From Druceiella hillmani (Eukaryota > Arthropoda > Insecta > Lepidoptera > Hepialidae), in the NCBI GenBank assembly GCA_039881145.1, contig JAYKKI010000138.1:983501-1047500 (forward strand): a stretch of DNA of 64,000 bases, read 5' to 3'. Of this stretch, positions 1 to 12,205 are shown one piece after another (position 1 is the first letter of the stretch; every line of letters begins with the position of its first letter). A program made the position numbers and the translations under genes. The notes beneath the pieces are model-generated. The model did no database searches and had not been told where the DNA came from. It saw only the letters and a list, made by a program, of their open reading frames with translations.

Positions 1-712
1 ATAATTAAATTTATTTCAAAATTTAAACATTTTGACACACAATTTTAAATGTTTTTTTTATTATGCTATTCGTATTTCATTAAAATTTTAAATGAAGATA
101 AACGTTTCATCAGTTGTAGAGTGTATTTTATTAAAAATATAACAGATATCAAAACATTGCTACACAGAGAGTAAAAAAACTATGGAAAGGAAATCTCTAT
201 CTAATGACATAGAAAACATTACTACACAGAGCTTTGCACCTAGGATATTTATTGTCGTATTTCTATTACCACATTGAACTTGGCCAATCTGGATACTTTT
301 TCGGTTTAATCGCTTTATAAATCAGAGTTATGCAAAGAGAAAATTGTAGTCGTTTTGAAGGTCCTATCATATAGCTGAGCGACAGAACATAGCAGAGATG
401 CAAATGTTTTGCAGCAAAGTTCAATGTAGTGCTAGATAACATATTATCTACACTCGATAAATATAGACGCAAAGCTTCATCACCAGTCATCTTCGCTTCT
501 GTATTGGAGCTCTGTTAAAACTGTTGCTTTTAACTTATTATTGTTTATGGCTAACTTTTTACCGTAAGGAGATTTCACTTATTTTCATCAATTTTATTTA
601 AAGTTCAATGGATAACCTAGATTCGATAATGCCAATCATTTATTTAAATTAAAATTTTCCGGTGTATATAATAAATGAAGTGAATATTATTCTCAGTAAT
701 ATATTTATACAA
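1..712. other. AT-rich noncoding stretch
   Basis: No supported gene, RNA or named repeat is visible. The only open frames are under 80 codons, with the composition expected of chance frames in AT-rich DNA. Confidence 0.5.
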
Positions 713-754
713 TAGCACGTGTATCTGATGTGGTAGCACGTGTATCTGATGGGA
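713..754. repeat. 21-bp tandem duplication
   Basis: Two adjacent 21-bp units both begin TAGCACGTGTATCTGATG and differ only in the last bases. Each contains CACGTG, an E-box core. The duplication looks recent because the first 18 bases are identical. A regulatory role is possible but unsupported. Confidence 0.85.
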
Positions 755-1297
755 ATTATACATATCTCCCTTTTTTATTTGTGGTTTGTCTCCTCAGACA
801 TGTAGCCGGACTGAATTTGATACAGATGGACATGGTAAAATCATAGGGGTTTCTAGTTTGACTATGGAAACCTAAAAGGGGTCCGCCTATTCATATCTTC
901 GTATTAAAATAGAAGTACTAAGCAAATCTACGAATCTAAATGGACCTTTTTTATTTCATTGCTTAATAAGCAACCTAGCAGATACCAGAAACCCAGTTTT
1001 TATCATAATACATGTATAGAGTGTATCAAACGTGATCAATACGAAAAGATAAACTTTACTTTTGTTTCTAGCCAAAAATTTCTAATTTTCAGATATCATT
1101 ACTCTTTTTCTAAACACTTTTCTGAAAGTGTCATATAGCTTTTGATGAAAAAGCGTAAATTTCATGAAATATGAAATTTATGCTTTTTTATGTCAAATGT
1201 TTCGTTTCACTTATGATCAGCTCAACACATCATGACGATAGAATAATTCAATTTAGACAGAGAGAATTTAGTAATGAACGATCCGCTCTAAAAATAT

Positions 1298-1837
1298 ATG
1301 TTTCTCAACTTAATCAAAATTTTAAGTTTCAAGGTAATAATAAATATATATTCCATAGTTTTCTCACATGTTTATGAAATGTTTAGTTATTCTATGTATT
1401 TTACCAGTAATATTCTTTTAATAATTCTGTACACAATCAACAAATATTTTAAAGTTATAGATTGTATACAATATTGGAAATTTCATTATATAATTGACAT
1501 ATCTGTGTTGTATGTAAATGTTAGATACGGCGGGTCGCTACGAAATTCGAACTTGTGCCTCACGGGAAACATTAAATTTATGCTTGGCAGTCAACGTATT
1601 AAAGTGACCGTGAAAGTTAATATTGTAAATGACGAAGTTAGTTTGTCACTCAATCATCCCAGGATATATCCTCTATATGAAATATTACTTTCAGGAAACA
1701 CGTCTAAAATCAGGAGCAATATAATATGTACGTTACAATATGATGTCTTTCTACAAAGAAATATAACTGTGTTTCTGTCATGCAACGAATTTGTTTTACA
1801 TTATGCAAAGAATATCCTGACTAATAAAATATCCTAA
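1298..1837 (+). CDS. unexplained 179-codon open frame, possible relic
   Basis: This is the longest frame in the window that is not made of simple repeat. It runs from ATG to TAA without interruption. The first ~70 residues are rich in Ile, Phe, Tyr and Leu and could be read as hydrophobic segments. The second half is more mixed (for example VRYGGSLRNSNLCL and KVTVKVNIVNDEVSLSL). I recognise no domain. Under a simple 30% G+C model such a run of sense codons is unexpected once stops are counted over six frames, so chance alone is not a comfortable explanation. A degraded transposon frame, or an open frame inside an untranslated transcript, are alternatives. The last ~30 bases run into the degenerate tandem array that follows. 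No promoter, splice site or poly(A) signal was identified that would fix it as a gene. Confidence 0.18.
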   Translation: MFLNLIKILSFKVIINIYSIVFSHVYEMFSYSMYFTSNILLIILYTINKYFKVIDCIQYWKFHYIIDISVLYVNVRYGGSLRNSNLCLTGNIKFMLGSQRIKVTVKVNIVNDEVSLSLNHPRIYPLYEILLSGNTSKIRSNIICTLQYDVFLQRNITVFLSCNEFVLHYAKNILTNKIS

Positions 1838-2060
1838 TTTCATGAATATGTACGTAAAGTGTATTGTGACAAACATAATGTCGTAAATTTATGACAGTCT
1901 ACTTAAATTCATGACTAACATAATACAAATATGTGGATAAAGAATATCGTGACTAATATAATATCAAATTTTATGACTACGTACGTAAAGTATATCATAC
2001 TTAACAAAATGTTATATTTGTATTTACATAAAGAATATCATAACTAATGTCTTAACTAAT
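1807..2060. repeat. degenerate tandem array, AAAGAATATC-type units
   Basis: Three unit starts (AAAGAATATC followed by GACTAAT- or AACTAAT-like sequence) occur at 1807, 1939 and 2030. Units one and two share the order AAAGAATATC-GACTAATA-ATATC-TTATGA/TCATGA-GTACGTAAAGT. Spacings are about 132 and 91 bp, so the third unit is shortened. The units are clearly diverged, as in an old minisatellite. Confidence 0.6.
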
Positions 2061-3477
2061 ATTGTAAATGCAAAAGTGTATTTGTTTGTCTTTCTTTCAC
2101 GTCATAATGAAGTAACAGTTGGCCACGATTCACAAGATAGTAAGTTGGGAAACTTTATAGATTACTCTTTGTTCTATAAAATCTTATTTTTCCGAGAAAA
2201 TACTTATTTAAAACTGAAAAAGTGCAAACAGGAATAACGAGACGACGTCGCAGCGGAGCAACGAATCAATGTGATTTATGGATCCTGGGAAAATTACAAT
2301 ACTTTGAAAACCGTGGGCTACTTGAAAATACTTACACACTGTTTACGTCCTAAGATTCTGTTCTGTACTGTGTTCACGATCTATGTTTGTTTGTTTTACT
2401 TTTTTAAATATATCCTCCCGAACGTAACCGCAGATAAAAGCTACTAATATCAACATTTTATGACTAATATATCTAATTTAATATTGTAATTTCTTGACCT
2501 AACTGATAAAGAATCTTTGTGCGTCCTTTGACTGGTAATTAACCGTTTTTATTTATGTATAAAGTCCATAATGAACAGCATATTATGTTTGGCCCTTAAA
2601 ATTTGTTCGGCATCCCTACTTCGTACGTATAAAGATAATAGAGAAAGCACAGGTTTAAATGACAAATACCCCATGTTTAAACGACAATAACCGGCTGTAA
2701 ACCAAATATTTTTACCACTATAGAAGAAAATGTAGACAAAACAAAATAATTTCATGCAGTTTTAAAAATCATCTACTTAAAGAGTTTCATTCACTATGCG
2801 GTCAACAGGTATCTTCAGTTATTCAAAATTTTAGATTATTGTACAGTAAAGATTAGATATCTGTAAGACACGAAGTGACCTACTTACTCTTACCAACAAA
2901 TTCATCTAAAAACTTTAGTTTTTCGCAGTACATAACGATGTCTTTCAAATTACAATGATGGGAGCGTAAAAGAGAAAATTTAATAAAATAAGTCAATGCG
3001 CAAACTTCGACAATTACTTTCAAACACTAAATAAATTTTATTGCCCTTTTGGTTTGTTGGTTAGACAAACATTTTTTATTAGAGTTTCGCGCTAAAACGG
3101 GGACTACTATTGAGTTCAGATTTCAACAAAATTTTGATAAAAAACTGCATACTTTTACATAATAATATATATTTTGTAACCACTTTTTCTAAGTCTGAAT
3201 GAGTAAGAGCCTGAAAGAGTAAAGACCTTATTTTGGAATTTATATTTCCGTCAATTTTAATAGAAATCAGTACACCATTACATCAAATTATACATTTTTC
3301 AATACTCTGCTTTGAGTACGAAGGAACAGGTAATAAATTCCGTTACGGCTTGAACGCCTTCTGAAATATATATCTGCTTATTGTAAAATCGTGTGATATT
3401 TTCATTAAAATTCATTATATTCTATACCGAGTGTCAGTTTCAATCAACTTTAATAAAAACCAGTACACTTTACATGT
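2061..3477. other. AT-rich noncoding stretch
   Basis: No supported gene. The motif GACTAATAT recurs near 2462, so the preceding array may once have extended further. Two related lines with ...CAGTACAC... (3268 and 3461) hint at diverged dispersed repeats. Confidence 0.45.
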
Positions 3478-3606
3478 TAACCAACATTCAAAAATATTTC
3501 CATAAAATTGTAGGTGAGTAAATTAAGTTCTCTTAAAAAACGAGTTCGAGTTGCATATATCGTGTGGCTATGGTTTGAAAGGGTTAGTTATAAAGGTCTC
3601 AAACTA
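3478..3606 (+). repeat. diverged dispersed repeat, copy A
   Basis: Shares an ordered series of blocks with 18449-18580 and, more weakly, 54700-54810: a CAACATTCAAAAATATT-type start, then GTAAATTAAG, then TGGTTTGAAAGG, then TCTCAAA. Copies differ by many substitutions and indels, so the family is old. Nothing in it codes. It is followed at 3730-3790 by a TTTTTGAGATATTCA block and a C9 run that resemble 34815-34865. Confidence 0.5.
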
Positions 3607-6137
3607 TTTTTTTTTTCATTATTTTGTGTAAAATGAAACAACTTCAGAGAACTAAAGTATTAAAAATTTAATATCGATTTAAAAGACCAGACAATTTTTG
3701 TTGGAAAAAAGAAAATAATTATTCCAGGTATTATAGTTTTTGAGATATTCACGATATATCTCCCCCCCCCTTCACTCGCGCTCTGGATGCGTGAAGCACG
3801 TTCACATTTGGCTGATATTTTAGTTGTAATTTTATTACATTTTACATCTACACGAAGTAGTGAGCAGCTTATAAAATTTTATCCCGTTGCGAAAATTATC
3901 CTGGTAGATATTGTATTTAATGATTAATTTCTTATTCGCCTCCAGACCATTACGTAACTTCGTTAACTTTTAGTGTTGATCAAGGATAGAGACGCCGTTC
4001 CATCCATAAATATTTATTTGTAGATAATTCCAGCATGCATTTATTTCCTCACTCGAAACTGAGTATTAATTGTGTATGAGATATTCGCGTCACGAAAATA
4101 TCCGCGAGATTTTCAGATCACGAAAGTATATGTCATACGCGAGAATACATAATGAATATATTTCTATTAAAGTGGACGTGGATACGTTGTGATATAAACG
4201 TCAAATTATTTGAACGATAATAACAAAATCTTAACGAACACAGCATATAATGCCAGTTGTCTCGTTAGATATTATAGCTTTATGAGATCGTGGCATTGTG
4301 CATATAGATCCAATTTGTCTGATGTAAAACGAGATGACATACTTTCGAAAATTTAGAATGCTTTGAAAGCAATTCAATTTCAAATATCTTATGTTTATCG
4401 AATGTCGATGTAGCGAGTTCAACCGTTCTTTCGACAAGAATTTTTTACACAAAATATTTCATTTTTAATTAGAAATTCTATCCCCATTTCGCAGTTGTAC
4501 AATATTATAGATTTGTTATATTTATTGATGAATAATCGCAACACTCTAGCGAAAAATTGTATAATTTAATTTTAATATCGAGAACTCAAGTTATAACGGT
4601 AGTAATAACTTTTCATATATTTATTATAGTTGTTTATACAATTTATATTGTTTTATTGTTTTTAATAAATCTTCAAAACGATTAATACGTTTAATATATA
4701 TTTATAAATCGTGCGTGTCCTTTCTTGTATTAGCAGAAATATTTATTAATACATAAATTTCTTAAGAAATTTTAGCTAAATCCATTCCACCCGTTAAGGA
4801 GAAGATGGTAAACACACACATTCATATAGGAGCCATTATTCTATCCAGTCAATTTTAAGATTTTAATTATAAATCGGTCAGTATGTATGGAAAAGTATCT
4901 CCAAAGATATAAAAAAATAACGGGTGTAACTTAATATCCACAATGAAAAAAGAAAAGTTTAATTATTTGAAACAGATACTGCTGATAATTGATTTCAAAA
5001 TTAGTTTGTAATATATACTTAGTTATATATGCACAATAATTATTTTAAAATAAAAAATATAATTTAAAAAAAAAGGAATATTATTTAGACCCTTGAATTT
5101 TTAAAAAACATTTTTTAATTATATTTTTTTAATAAAATAGAATTTTATGTTGAATTATAAGTTCAAAAAGAAAATAAAAATTATTGAAATTCATAACAAA
5201 TACATCAAAATGTAAATAAATGGCTACTAATTAAACAAAATAATATGACAGGAATAAATACGCATTCGCGGAATTGTCCATTCCATTATTAATCAAAATT
5301 ACCATAAATAAAATGAAAATTAATTAATAATTAAATAATTGAAGAAGTGTGAAATAAAGATATATATACAGAAATCCATAAAAACTACCCATTTTTCTTT
5401 ATATATTTCATTTATTCCAATGACTTCAATGTATCAGAAACTTGTTAATTTTCATTAAAATAACAAGATGATAATTTATTCCATATCTATACTTAACTAA
5501 AGGACCCTTCACTCCATCAAACATAACAAGTTTAGAAGGAAAGCGTTTGAAAATATTTATATTTTCTTATTTTAAGTTAAATCCGGGTTTTGTGCTTCCT
5601 TTACCAGTATTCAATTATCTGTCTCTCAATCCTTTCTAACAAATCGATTAAATCCATTCCTATACCTCTTGTCTCTCTTCGCTCCCCTATTACAATTTGA
5701 TTCATCAAATTGGTATGGGCCATCTTGTATATTAAACAGTAGTTAGCAAAACTTATAAATAAGGCAGTGCATAGTAAATTTATAGATGAAGAATATAGTG
5801 ATTAAGATATGATGAAAGTTTTTCTACAAAATTTTCTTAAGCAAAAATACTATTAAAAAGTAATTGGATTTCTTTATCAGCGGAGTGACTTATCGCGGAG
5901 AGGAAAAGCAATGTGATAGTGCAGAAAATGGTGTGGCATAAAATAAAAGCAGTAATAACAAAATAAAAGCAGTAATTAGGAGAGTCGTGAAAAATTACGT
6001 ATGTTTTTATATAAAGCCAAAATATTTAGTACAAAATTTTGTATTTAAATTAATAACCTGTTTGTTAATTATCCTCTGATAAATTTCCGAATTGATAAAA
6101 AATGTTTGAATAAACTTTAATTTAAATGAATTTTTTG
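3607..6137. other. AT-rich noncoding stretch
   Basis: Holds a C9 homopolymer at 3762-3770, a block of A/T runs around 5040-5180, and a 20-bp tandem duplication at 5941-5978 (AAATAAAAGCAGTAAT repeated). No gene or RNA supported. Confidence 0.5.
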
Positions 6138-6182
6138 AGTTTTGTAGCCAAATACCAAACCGGAACCCTTATAATTTTGTAC
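6138..6182 (+). repeat. fragment of GGTTCCGTAGCC-type dispersed insect repeat
   Basis: TTTTGTAGCCAAATACC, then CCGGAACCCTTATAATTTTG, resembles the 'ggttccgtagcc...aaaacggaacccttatag' repeat that I recall from several insect genomes. Related text lies at 38680-38787 and, in the other direction, 18284-18340. Only a short fragment is recognisable. Confidence 0.4.
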
Positions 6183-6990
6183 TGTCCTTACCTGACAGCC
6201 ATTTTACTTGGCGACTATTAGCATTATATGGATGAAATTTACATGGTCTATGAATCGCTATACAATAATATAGTAGAATTATGAAAAAAGTATAGGCGTG
6301 TGAGATGTCGTTAGGTAGGTATTCAAAAATGATACTGAAATACCAAAATAATTTTTTTTTAACTTAAAATAAACTTTCAACAATAAACTTTCGACGAGAA
6401 TTGGTTTGAATAAGGAATGTTTTGTAATTATCGAGATATAAGAAATTTTTGATACAGCTTGCGGTAATATCTTTGTTTTTCAAAGGGCCTTTTACATGTA
6501 AATTTATAAGTTATATAATATTTGGTGCTACGGAACTCTTCATGTGCAAATTCGACTAATACTTGATTGGTTTTCGGAATTACATTCATTTACTTGACTC
6601 GATAATCCATATTCTTCTCTTTCAAAAACATAATTAAAATTTCAATAGTTAAGGGTATTAGATTAGCAATCATAGGTGAATATATTATTCTATCGGTATA
6701 AGTCAAATAGTAGAATTTCTTTATAAGCAATTTATAACATTGTTTTCGTTTGAAATATCCAAACACGGCAATAATATTTTATGAACCTTAACTATTAGGG
6801 CTTCACTTAGACGCGTCTTAAGATCGTAAAAGTATCCCACTCTGGTTCACTTCAAACTTTGTGAGGCCACGACTTTGAGCGTCCATGTTTGCACTCTGCG
6901 ATATAACATATTACAATGACATACTTTTGAAAGGTCACAACACTTTGCAAGCGATGCAGTTTGGAAAGCAAAATATAATATTATATGTGC

Positions 6991-7037
<47 letters not shown>
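6991..7037. repeat. (TA)n microsatellite
   Basis: Alternating TA over about 47 bp with one G substitution near the middle. The surrounding 73-codon frame is only a reading of this repeat. Confidence 0.97.
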
Positions 7038-7038
<1 letters not shown>

Positions 7039-9580
7039 AATTCAATATTGTTGTTCTTTTAGTTCAAGGTTTATCTGGGAAACAGCAGGATTTTGTACAA
7101 AAATGAGATAGATCTTCTTAAGTAAAAGATGAGCAATATTTAAGTGAGTTAGCTAGAACTATTTGTAAATGTAAATAATAAAATCGTATTGAATTACATT
7201 TTGTTAACGAGGATTGTCTGCAATCCTATTTCTTCTTGTGCATAAATACGTTAATATTATTTTAAATTCGGAACTCTGTATGTTAATACACAAGATAAGG
7301 GAAAACAAAGTGTTCAAAACCATATACAATACCTTAGTTATGAAATTTCATAAGATTTTGCCCGCATCTTTTCGCAACATTTCACAGATATTTATGCCAA
7401 CGGTTGTTAAGTGCGTGTGAAGAAAAATGATAATCTTGTCGATATTTCCAACGGCATAATGTCCACTTTTGAATGGTAGAACAACAAATTAAATTGTTCA
7501 AAATGTGATATCAAAGTCATTTGACGAAACTCCGAATTCCAGCATAACGAATCATTTTCATTTGGCTAACATTTTCCTTTTTTATTGAAGCTCTCTTCAG
7601 AAATGTTCTTTGTATTAGGTGGCGTAAGCAATATTTCCTTCGATCACTATAATGAAATACTTACAAAATTCGCCTTACGGACTTACTTTATAATCAAAAA
7701 AATATGTTTTGCCCTCATGTTATATTTAGAGGTGCTCTTGTGGTATAACTTCTCCTAATGATGCATATCACAACATAATTTTGATGTTTGTTACCTTATA
7801 GCTCTGTAATCAAGCAACAAATCATTATTATATTTGCCACGCTTATATTTAATATGACGAAATAATACAAATTATTCCACGGCTTCGCACGAAAAAATGA
7901 ATAATACCACAAAATTATAATTGGATACTTTTTATTAGATTTTGCTGAAACGGCACGACAGAAAGAATCATAATTTTTGTAAAATTTGGCATGTACATGA
8001 TTCATAATTCAAATTAAAACATTGATCACTCCGACAAATAATATAATTTTTGTAGCAAGCAACTAAGCTTTTTTGTTCATCAATAATATTTTAGTACTGC
8101 AACATGTCAACAGATGATACAACATGCAATGTGTTAGACTCAAGGATTCCGTATTATTTATGGAGATATGTTGCAAAGCGTTTATTGGTTTAGGGACCAC
8201 CGCCTTAATAAAAAAAAGGACGCGACCGAAGCTGCGATGCTCGTAATGCGCAATACCACATATTTTTAAGCTACGTCGCATCTGGAGTACGTCTAAATAT
8301 AAAGATATACCAAAAGTATTTTTTCTATTGTTAAAAGAATGTTAACCAATTTTTTTCGAGTAATCCCTTACGACAAAGGAAAAAATTCTTTTCCATTTCA
8401 CGCTTTTAAGCTATGATTTAAAATCGTCCGTGATTTTTGGCAGTTATACTCATAACTTAAAAAAGAAATGTAGAAAAAAAACTAGTGTAAAAAGGTCAAT
8501 TCCACGGTAACCACGGTTTCGATCTCCTATAAAAAAGAAAAAAAAATCGATTTGGAATTTGAAAAAATATTCTTGAAAAATAACATTGTAAATGCTTAAG
8601 TATACTGAAATGCTCAGAAAGAAAGAAATGGCAGAAAAAAGCATGTGCGCTGCAGTAGGTAGCCATAGGCTGATTTGTTTCTGTAATTACAAACACATTA
8701 TATTCACGCTTTTATCTTAACGAATTTAACTACAAGAAAAATTAATATCAATGTCATAACGTTATGTATTCTGTAATTTTCTCTATAACATAGACTATAT
8801 GCAAACAACTGATTGAGATTGTTAAACTGGTAGTTTAGTCGTAAAAGCAGAAAAAAAAGAACAAACAATTTCACTTTGCGTTTATTATATTATATAGGAT
8901 TATGTAAATGCAATGATGCCGACTAATCGTTATGAGAGTTAAGTTAAATCGATGCATGTCGATACCGTACTCTGTCGATCTTAATGCCAATGTTTCATTT
9001 GATTATTTATGTTCGTGCTCCAACCTTTATAATTTAGAACACAACGTACAACAGCTATAGGTAATAAAAAAAACTAGAGTCTTTGGTAAAGGCAACGCTG
9101 AAAGAAAAGAAGGGAAATAGAAATATCGTAATAAAAAATATTTTAGTTTTTCATTAACAAAACTCTCATTCGTCTTTTAATTGAACTTTAACCCATCCCA
9201 CTTTTTTGCACTCGTCCTGATGCTTATTAGGACAGTGAAATTTGTTTTATTTTAAAATCCTACTAATATATATAGCAAAGGTTTTGTTCATTTATTTAAT
9301 TTCAAAAATACCTTAACATTACATAAATGTTTACTTAACATATCTTTTCTAAAAATTTCTATGGTATGGTACGTTGTTCATTAATGTATTGTGTTACAAA
9401 GTCATTAAAAAAAGTCGTTTTAGACTAGTTATTTTGGTAATTTTCATTGACTTGAGTTACAATGAATGACTGTATAATTTAATGTTATTACTTCCTTTTA
9501 AAATCGTCTACATCATAGGAATTGTAATATAAACTTATAAATACCCTTCCAGGTTAGAGCTCTTCAAATCATTAATCGTG
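7038..9580. other. AT-rich noncoding stretch
   Basis: Short chance frames on both strands, none recognisable. A run of A/T homopolymers lies at 8460-8650. No repeat or RNA was identified. Confidence 0.5.
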
Positions 9581-10212
9581 AAGGGGAAGGGGAAGGGGAA
9601 GGGGAAGGGGAAGGGGAAGGGGAAGGGGAAGGGGAATGGGAAGGGGAAGGGGAAGGGGAAGGGGAAGGGGAAGGGGAAGGGGAAGGGGAAGGGGAAGGGG
9701 AAGGGGAAGGGGAAGGGGAAGGGGAAGGGGAAGGGGAAGGGGAAGGGGAAGGGGAAGGGGAAGGGGAAGGGGAAGGGGAAGGGGAAGGGGAAGGGGAAGG
9801 GGAAGGGGAAGGGGAAGGGGAAGGGGAAGGGGAAGGGGAAGGGGAAGGGGAAGGGGAAGGGGAAGGGGAAGGGGAAGGGGAAGGGGAAGGGGAAGGGGAA
9901 GGGGAAGGGGAAGGGGAAGGGGAAGGGGAAGGGGAAGGGGAAGGGGAAGGGGAAGGGGAAGGGGAAGGGGAAGGGGAAGGGGAAGGGGAAGGGGAAGGGG
10001 AAGGGGAAGGGGAAGGGGAAGGGGAAGGGGAAGGGGAAGGGGAAGGGGAAGGGGAAGGGGAAGGGGAAGGGGAAGGGGAAGGGGAAGGGGAAGGGGAAGG
10101 GGAAGGGGAAGGGGAAGGGGAAGGGGAAGGGGAAGGGGAAGGGGAAGGGGAAGGGGAAGGGGAAGGGGAAGGGGAAGGGGAAGGGGAAGGGGAAGGGGAA
10201 GGGGAAGGGGAA
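9581..10212. repeat. (GGGGAA)n hexanucleotide array, about 105 units
   Basis: 632 bp of uninterrupted GGGGAA units on the + strand (TTCCCC on the other), with a single variant unit at about 9637 where T replaces the first G. Every unit supplies a G4 run, so the + strand can form stacked G-quadruplexes. The pure purine/pyrimidine asymmetry also allows triplex (H-DNA). All three + frames and the - frame stay open only because no unit contains a stop, which gives Lys-Gly, Gly-Arg and Ser-Pro dipeptide 'proteins' that should not be annotated as genes. Near-perfect homogeneity implies recent expansion, or collapse or expansion during assembly. Confidence 0.99.
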
Positions 10213-11964
10213 TACTGGCTTACGTTATTTCCATATATCTGTACGATTTCAATAGTACACACTAAGAAACCTTTCCGTTGTAAGCTTTTTTCCCATTTCA
10301 TCGACATTTATAGCTATTTCGCAATAAAGAACATAAAGTTCAGTACTTATACATAACAGAGAGCGTGGTTTTTTTATTATGTAGTTATGTATTGATATAC
10401 AATCACGGTTAGGTAGAAAGCGATTATTGTCTGCTTGTTTTTAATTTTTTTAAAAATAATATAATCTCTAATAAAACTGTTGTAGGCTATTGCTTATAGT
10501 ACACATCATTACATTGTATTGATAGAAGTGTAAGTAATATTTTTCTAATTTATATTAATTGTTACTATTAACGCAATGTAATAATACATAAAATAGATTA
10601 AGAAAATTATCCAAGAATATGCTATTAAACATGAAAAATGACTCCTCAACCATGCCATACAATCTAGAAACATACTTGACTTTTGGGTATTACCCATGAC
10701 CTGAGAAGGCTAAAACGATAAACCCCATAAATTAACTTTATGTATAAACTAAATTCATCAGGGAGCTGAACATTCGTACAGTAAACCCGCACACAATTTA
10801 CTTGAAAATAAAATCAAGTATATTTCATCAATGATACATAAAAATTAAATGTCAATATTGTATCATGCATATCAAATAAAGGATGTTTTCAAGAAAAAAC
10901 ATAGGTTTTGGGGAATACCCGGGCATAAAACCCATTTTGTGTAGACACAGAAAACGAATAAATAATGGAAATAAAATAATCAATAGTCATAAAATTGAAT
11001 TCATAATGTTAGCATTTTTTTACGAAGACCTAATAAAAGCTCTTAGTGACGTCATCCACATGATGCCATCATTTTCCAATTTTCAGAATTATATGACGTT
11101 TTTCTGCAAACCGATTACTGACTGTAATATGATTACCTGTAACGAAAATTTCAATAATATTAATTATTGTAACATCTAAAATTCTAATCATTCATAAATG
11201 AGGTCAGAAACACTACTCAAAATGATCGTATGATATTTTCAACAATGTTCAATGGCGTAACGTCGTATCATATTCCTAGATATCCAATAATCCTACGCCA
11301 TAAAATTCACGTCAAAATTTATGTTTCCGTGTTTAAATTACAATGATATTTTACGTTAATTCTTTGTTTTGTGAATGATAATTGTTTAATAACACTTTAA
11401 TGGCGAATAAATTTTATACTTTAATAGATACATTTAATACGAATTTTTCATTAGAACTAATATTAGTAATTTTGTAATATTTGATTGACATGAGAACATT
11501 TCGTTTTTTAGAAAAGCTTTGTGTATTTTGAATAAATTTCATGAAAATGAAATTTTGATTTATTTTTCTTTAAATATCAGTATATTTAAAAATACCTTTA
11601 TTTCAATTGATTTATTATACCAGGTTTTATTACAAATGCCTGCACATTTTTAAATTAATATTACATGAAATGACGAAACAGAGGGTTTTACGTTTATGTT
11701 TTCAATGTTGTCATAATAATCATTTGCAGAAAGTTCACAGATTGATATTTTGATTCCATTTGACTCATTTCCATCAGTAAGCTATAGCTCCATGATAGTG
11801 AACATTTAACTAAAGCATTAAGTTTTTATTATAATAATCTGCGTGCAATTAAACCGCGGGCAAAGCAGATTGATACATAAAATGCTTTCAAATTAACTGA
11901 GTTTAAATTTAAAATACTTCTCCCTGATTTATTACATCAGATTTATCAGAGCGCAGAAATAAAT
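10213..11964. other. AT-rich noncoding stretch
   Basis: A 98-codon frame at 10883-11179 (+) is the only longer frame. It has no recognisable motif and is near the length expected by chance. No repeat recognised. Confidence 0.5.
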
Positions 11965-12205
11965 ATGTCCATGCATCGCCATCATCTGCCTATTAATAGG
12001 TCTCAGACATTAGGCTTCGCAATAATCCAGATGTGGCTCAACTCGAGAACACCCTGAAATATGACGAAATGAAATGAGTTGACATATCTATTTCATTTCG
12101 TCGGATTTCGGGTGTTCTCGAGTTGAGCCACGTCTGAAATGAGTTGACAGATCTAGGTTAAAGAAAAATTTCCTTCATGGTTCCATATTTTGAAAAGTGG
12201 AAGTT
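11965..12205 (+). repeat. dispersed repeat copy 1, with inserted hairpin
   Basis: Its start (CATCGCCATCATCTGCCTATT) and later blocks (AATCCAGA, CTCAACTCGA, AGATCT, TTTCCATGTT-like) occur in the same order at 19783-19976, about 75% alike where both align. Copy 1 differs by carrying a large hairpin in its middle. The family's type is unknown. The 3' part of a SINE or LINE is possible. Confidence 0.65.
12029..12136. repeat. 48-bp-arm hairpin
   Basis: Left arm 12029-12076 and right arm 12090-12136 are inverted copies sharing GTGGCTCAACTCGAGAACAC as a perfect core and GACGAAATGAAAT near the loop. The 13-base centre contains GAGTTGACATATC. GAAATGAGTTGACA(T/G)ATCT also occurs directly repeated at 12071 and 12135, just outside the right arm. 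That combination of inverted arms with a short direct repeat is what a template-switch event would leave. Confidence 0.9.

Noticed and set aside
870..955. Possible hairpin between AAAAGGGGTCC and GGACCTTTTTT
   Set aside because: Only about ten pairs with a mismatch and a 60-base unpaired interior. Expected by chance.
3762..3770. C9 homopolymer
   Set aside because: Unusual in AT-rich DNA but too short to mean anything by itself.
6885..7106. Frames through (TA)n tracts (also near 32170-32355 and 34340-34609)
   Set aside because: Tyr-Ile repeats derived from microsatellites. Flanks show no coding signature.
9581..10212. Telomeric repeat
   Set aside because: Insect telomeres are usually TTAGG. 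GGGGAA is internal here and has unrelated sequence on both sides.
9564..10307. Three long frames (Lys-Gly, Gly-Arg and Ser-Pro repeats) across the GGGGAA array
   Set aside because: They are translations of a hexanucleotide repeat that has no stop in these frames. There is no other evidence of coding.
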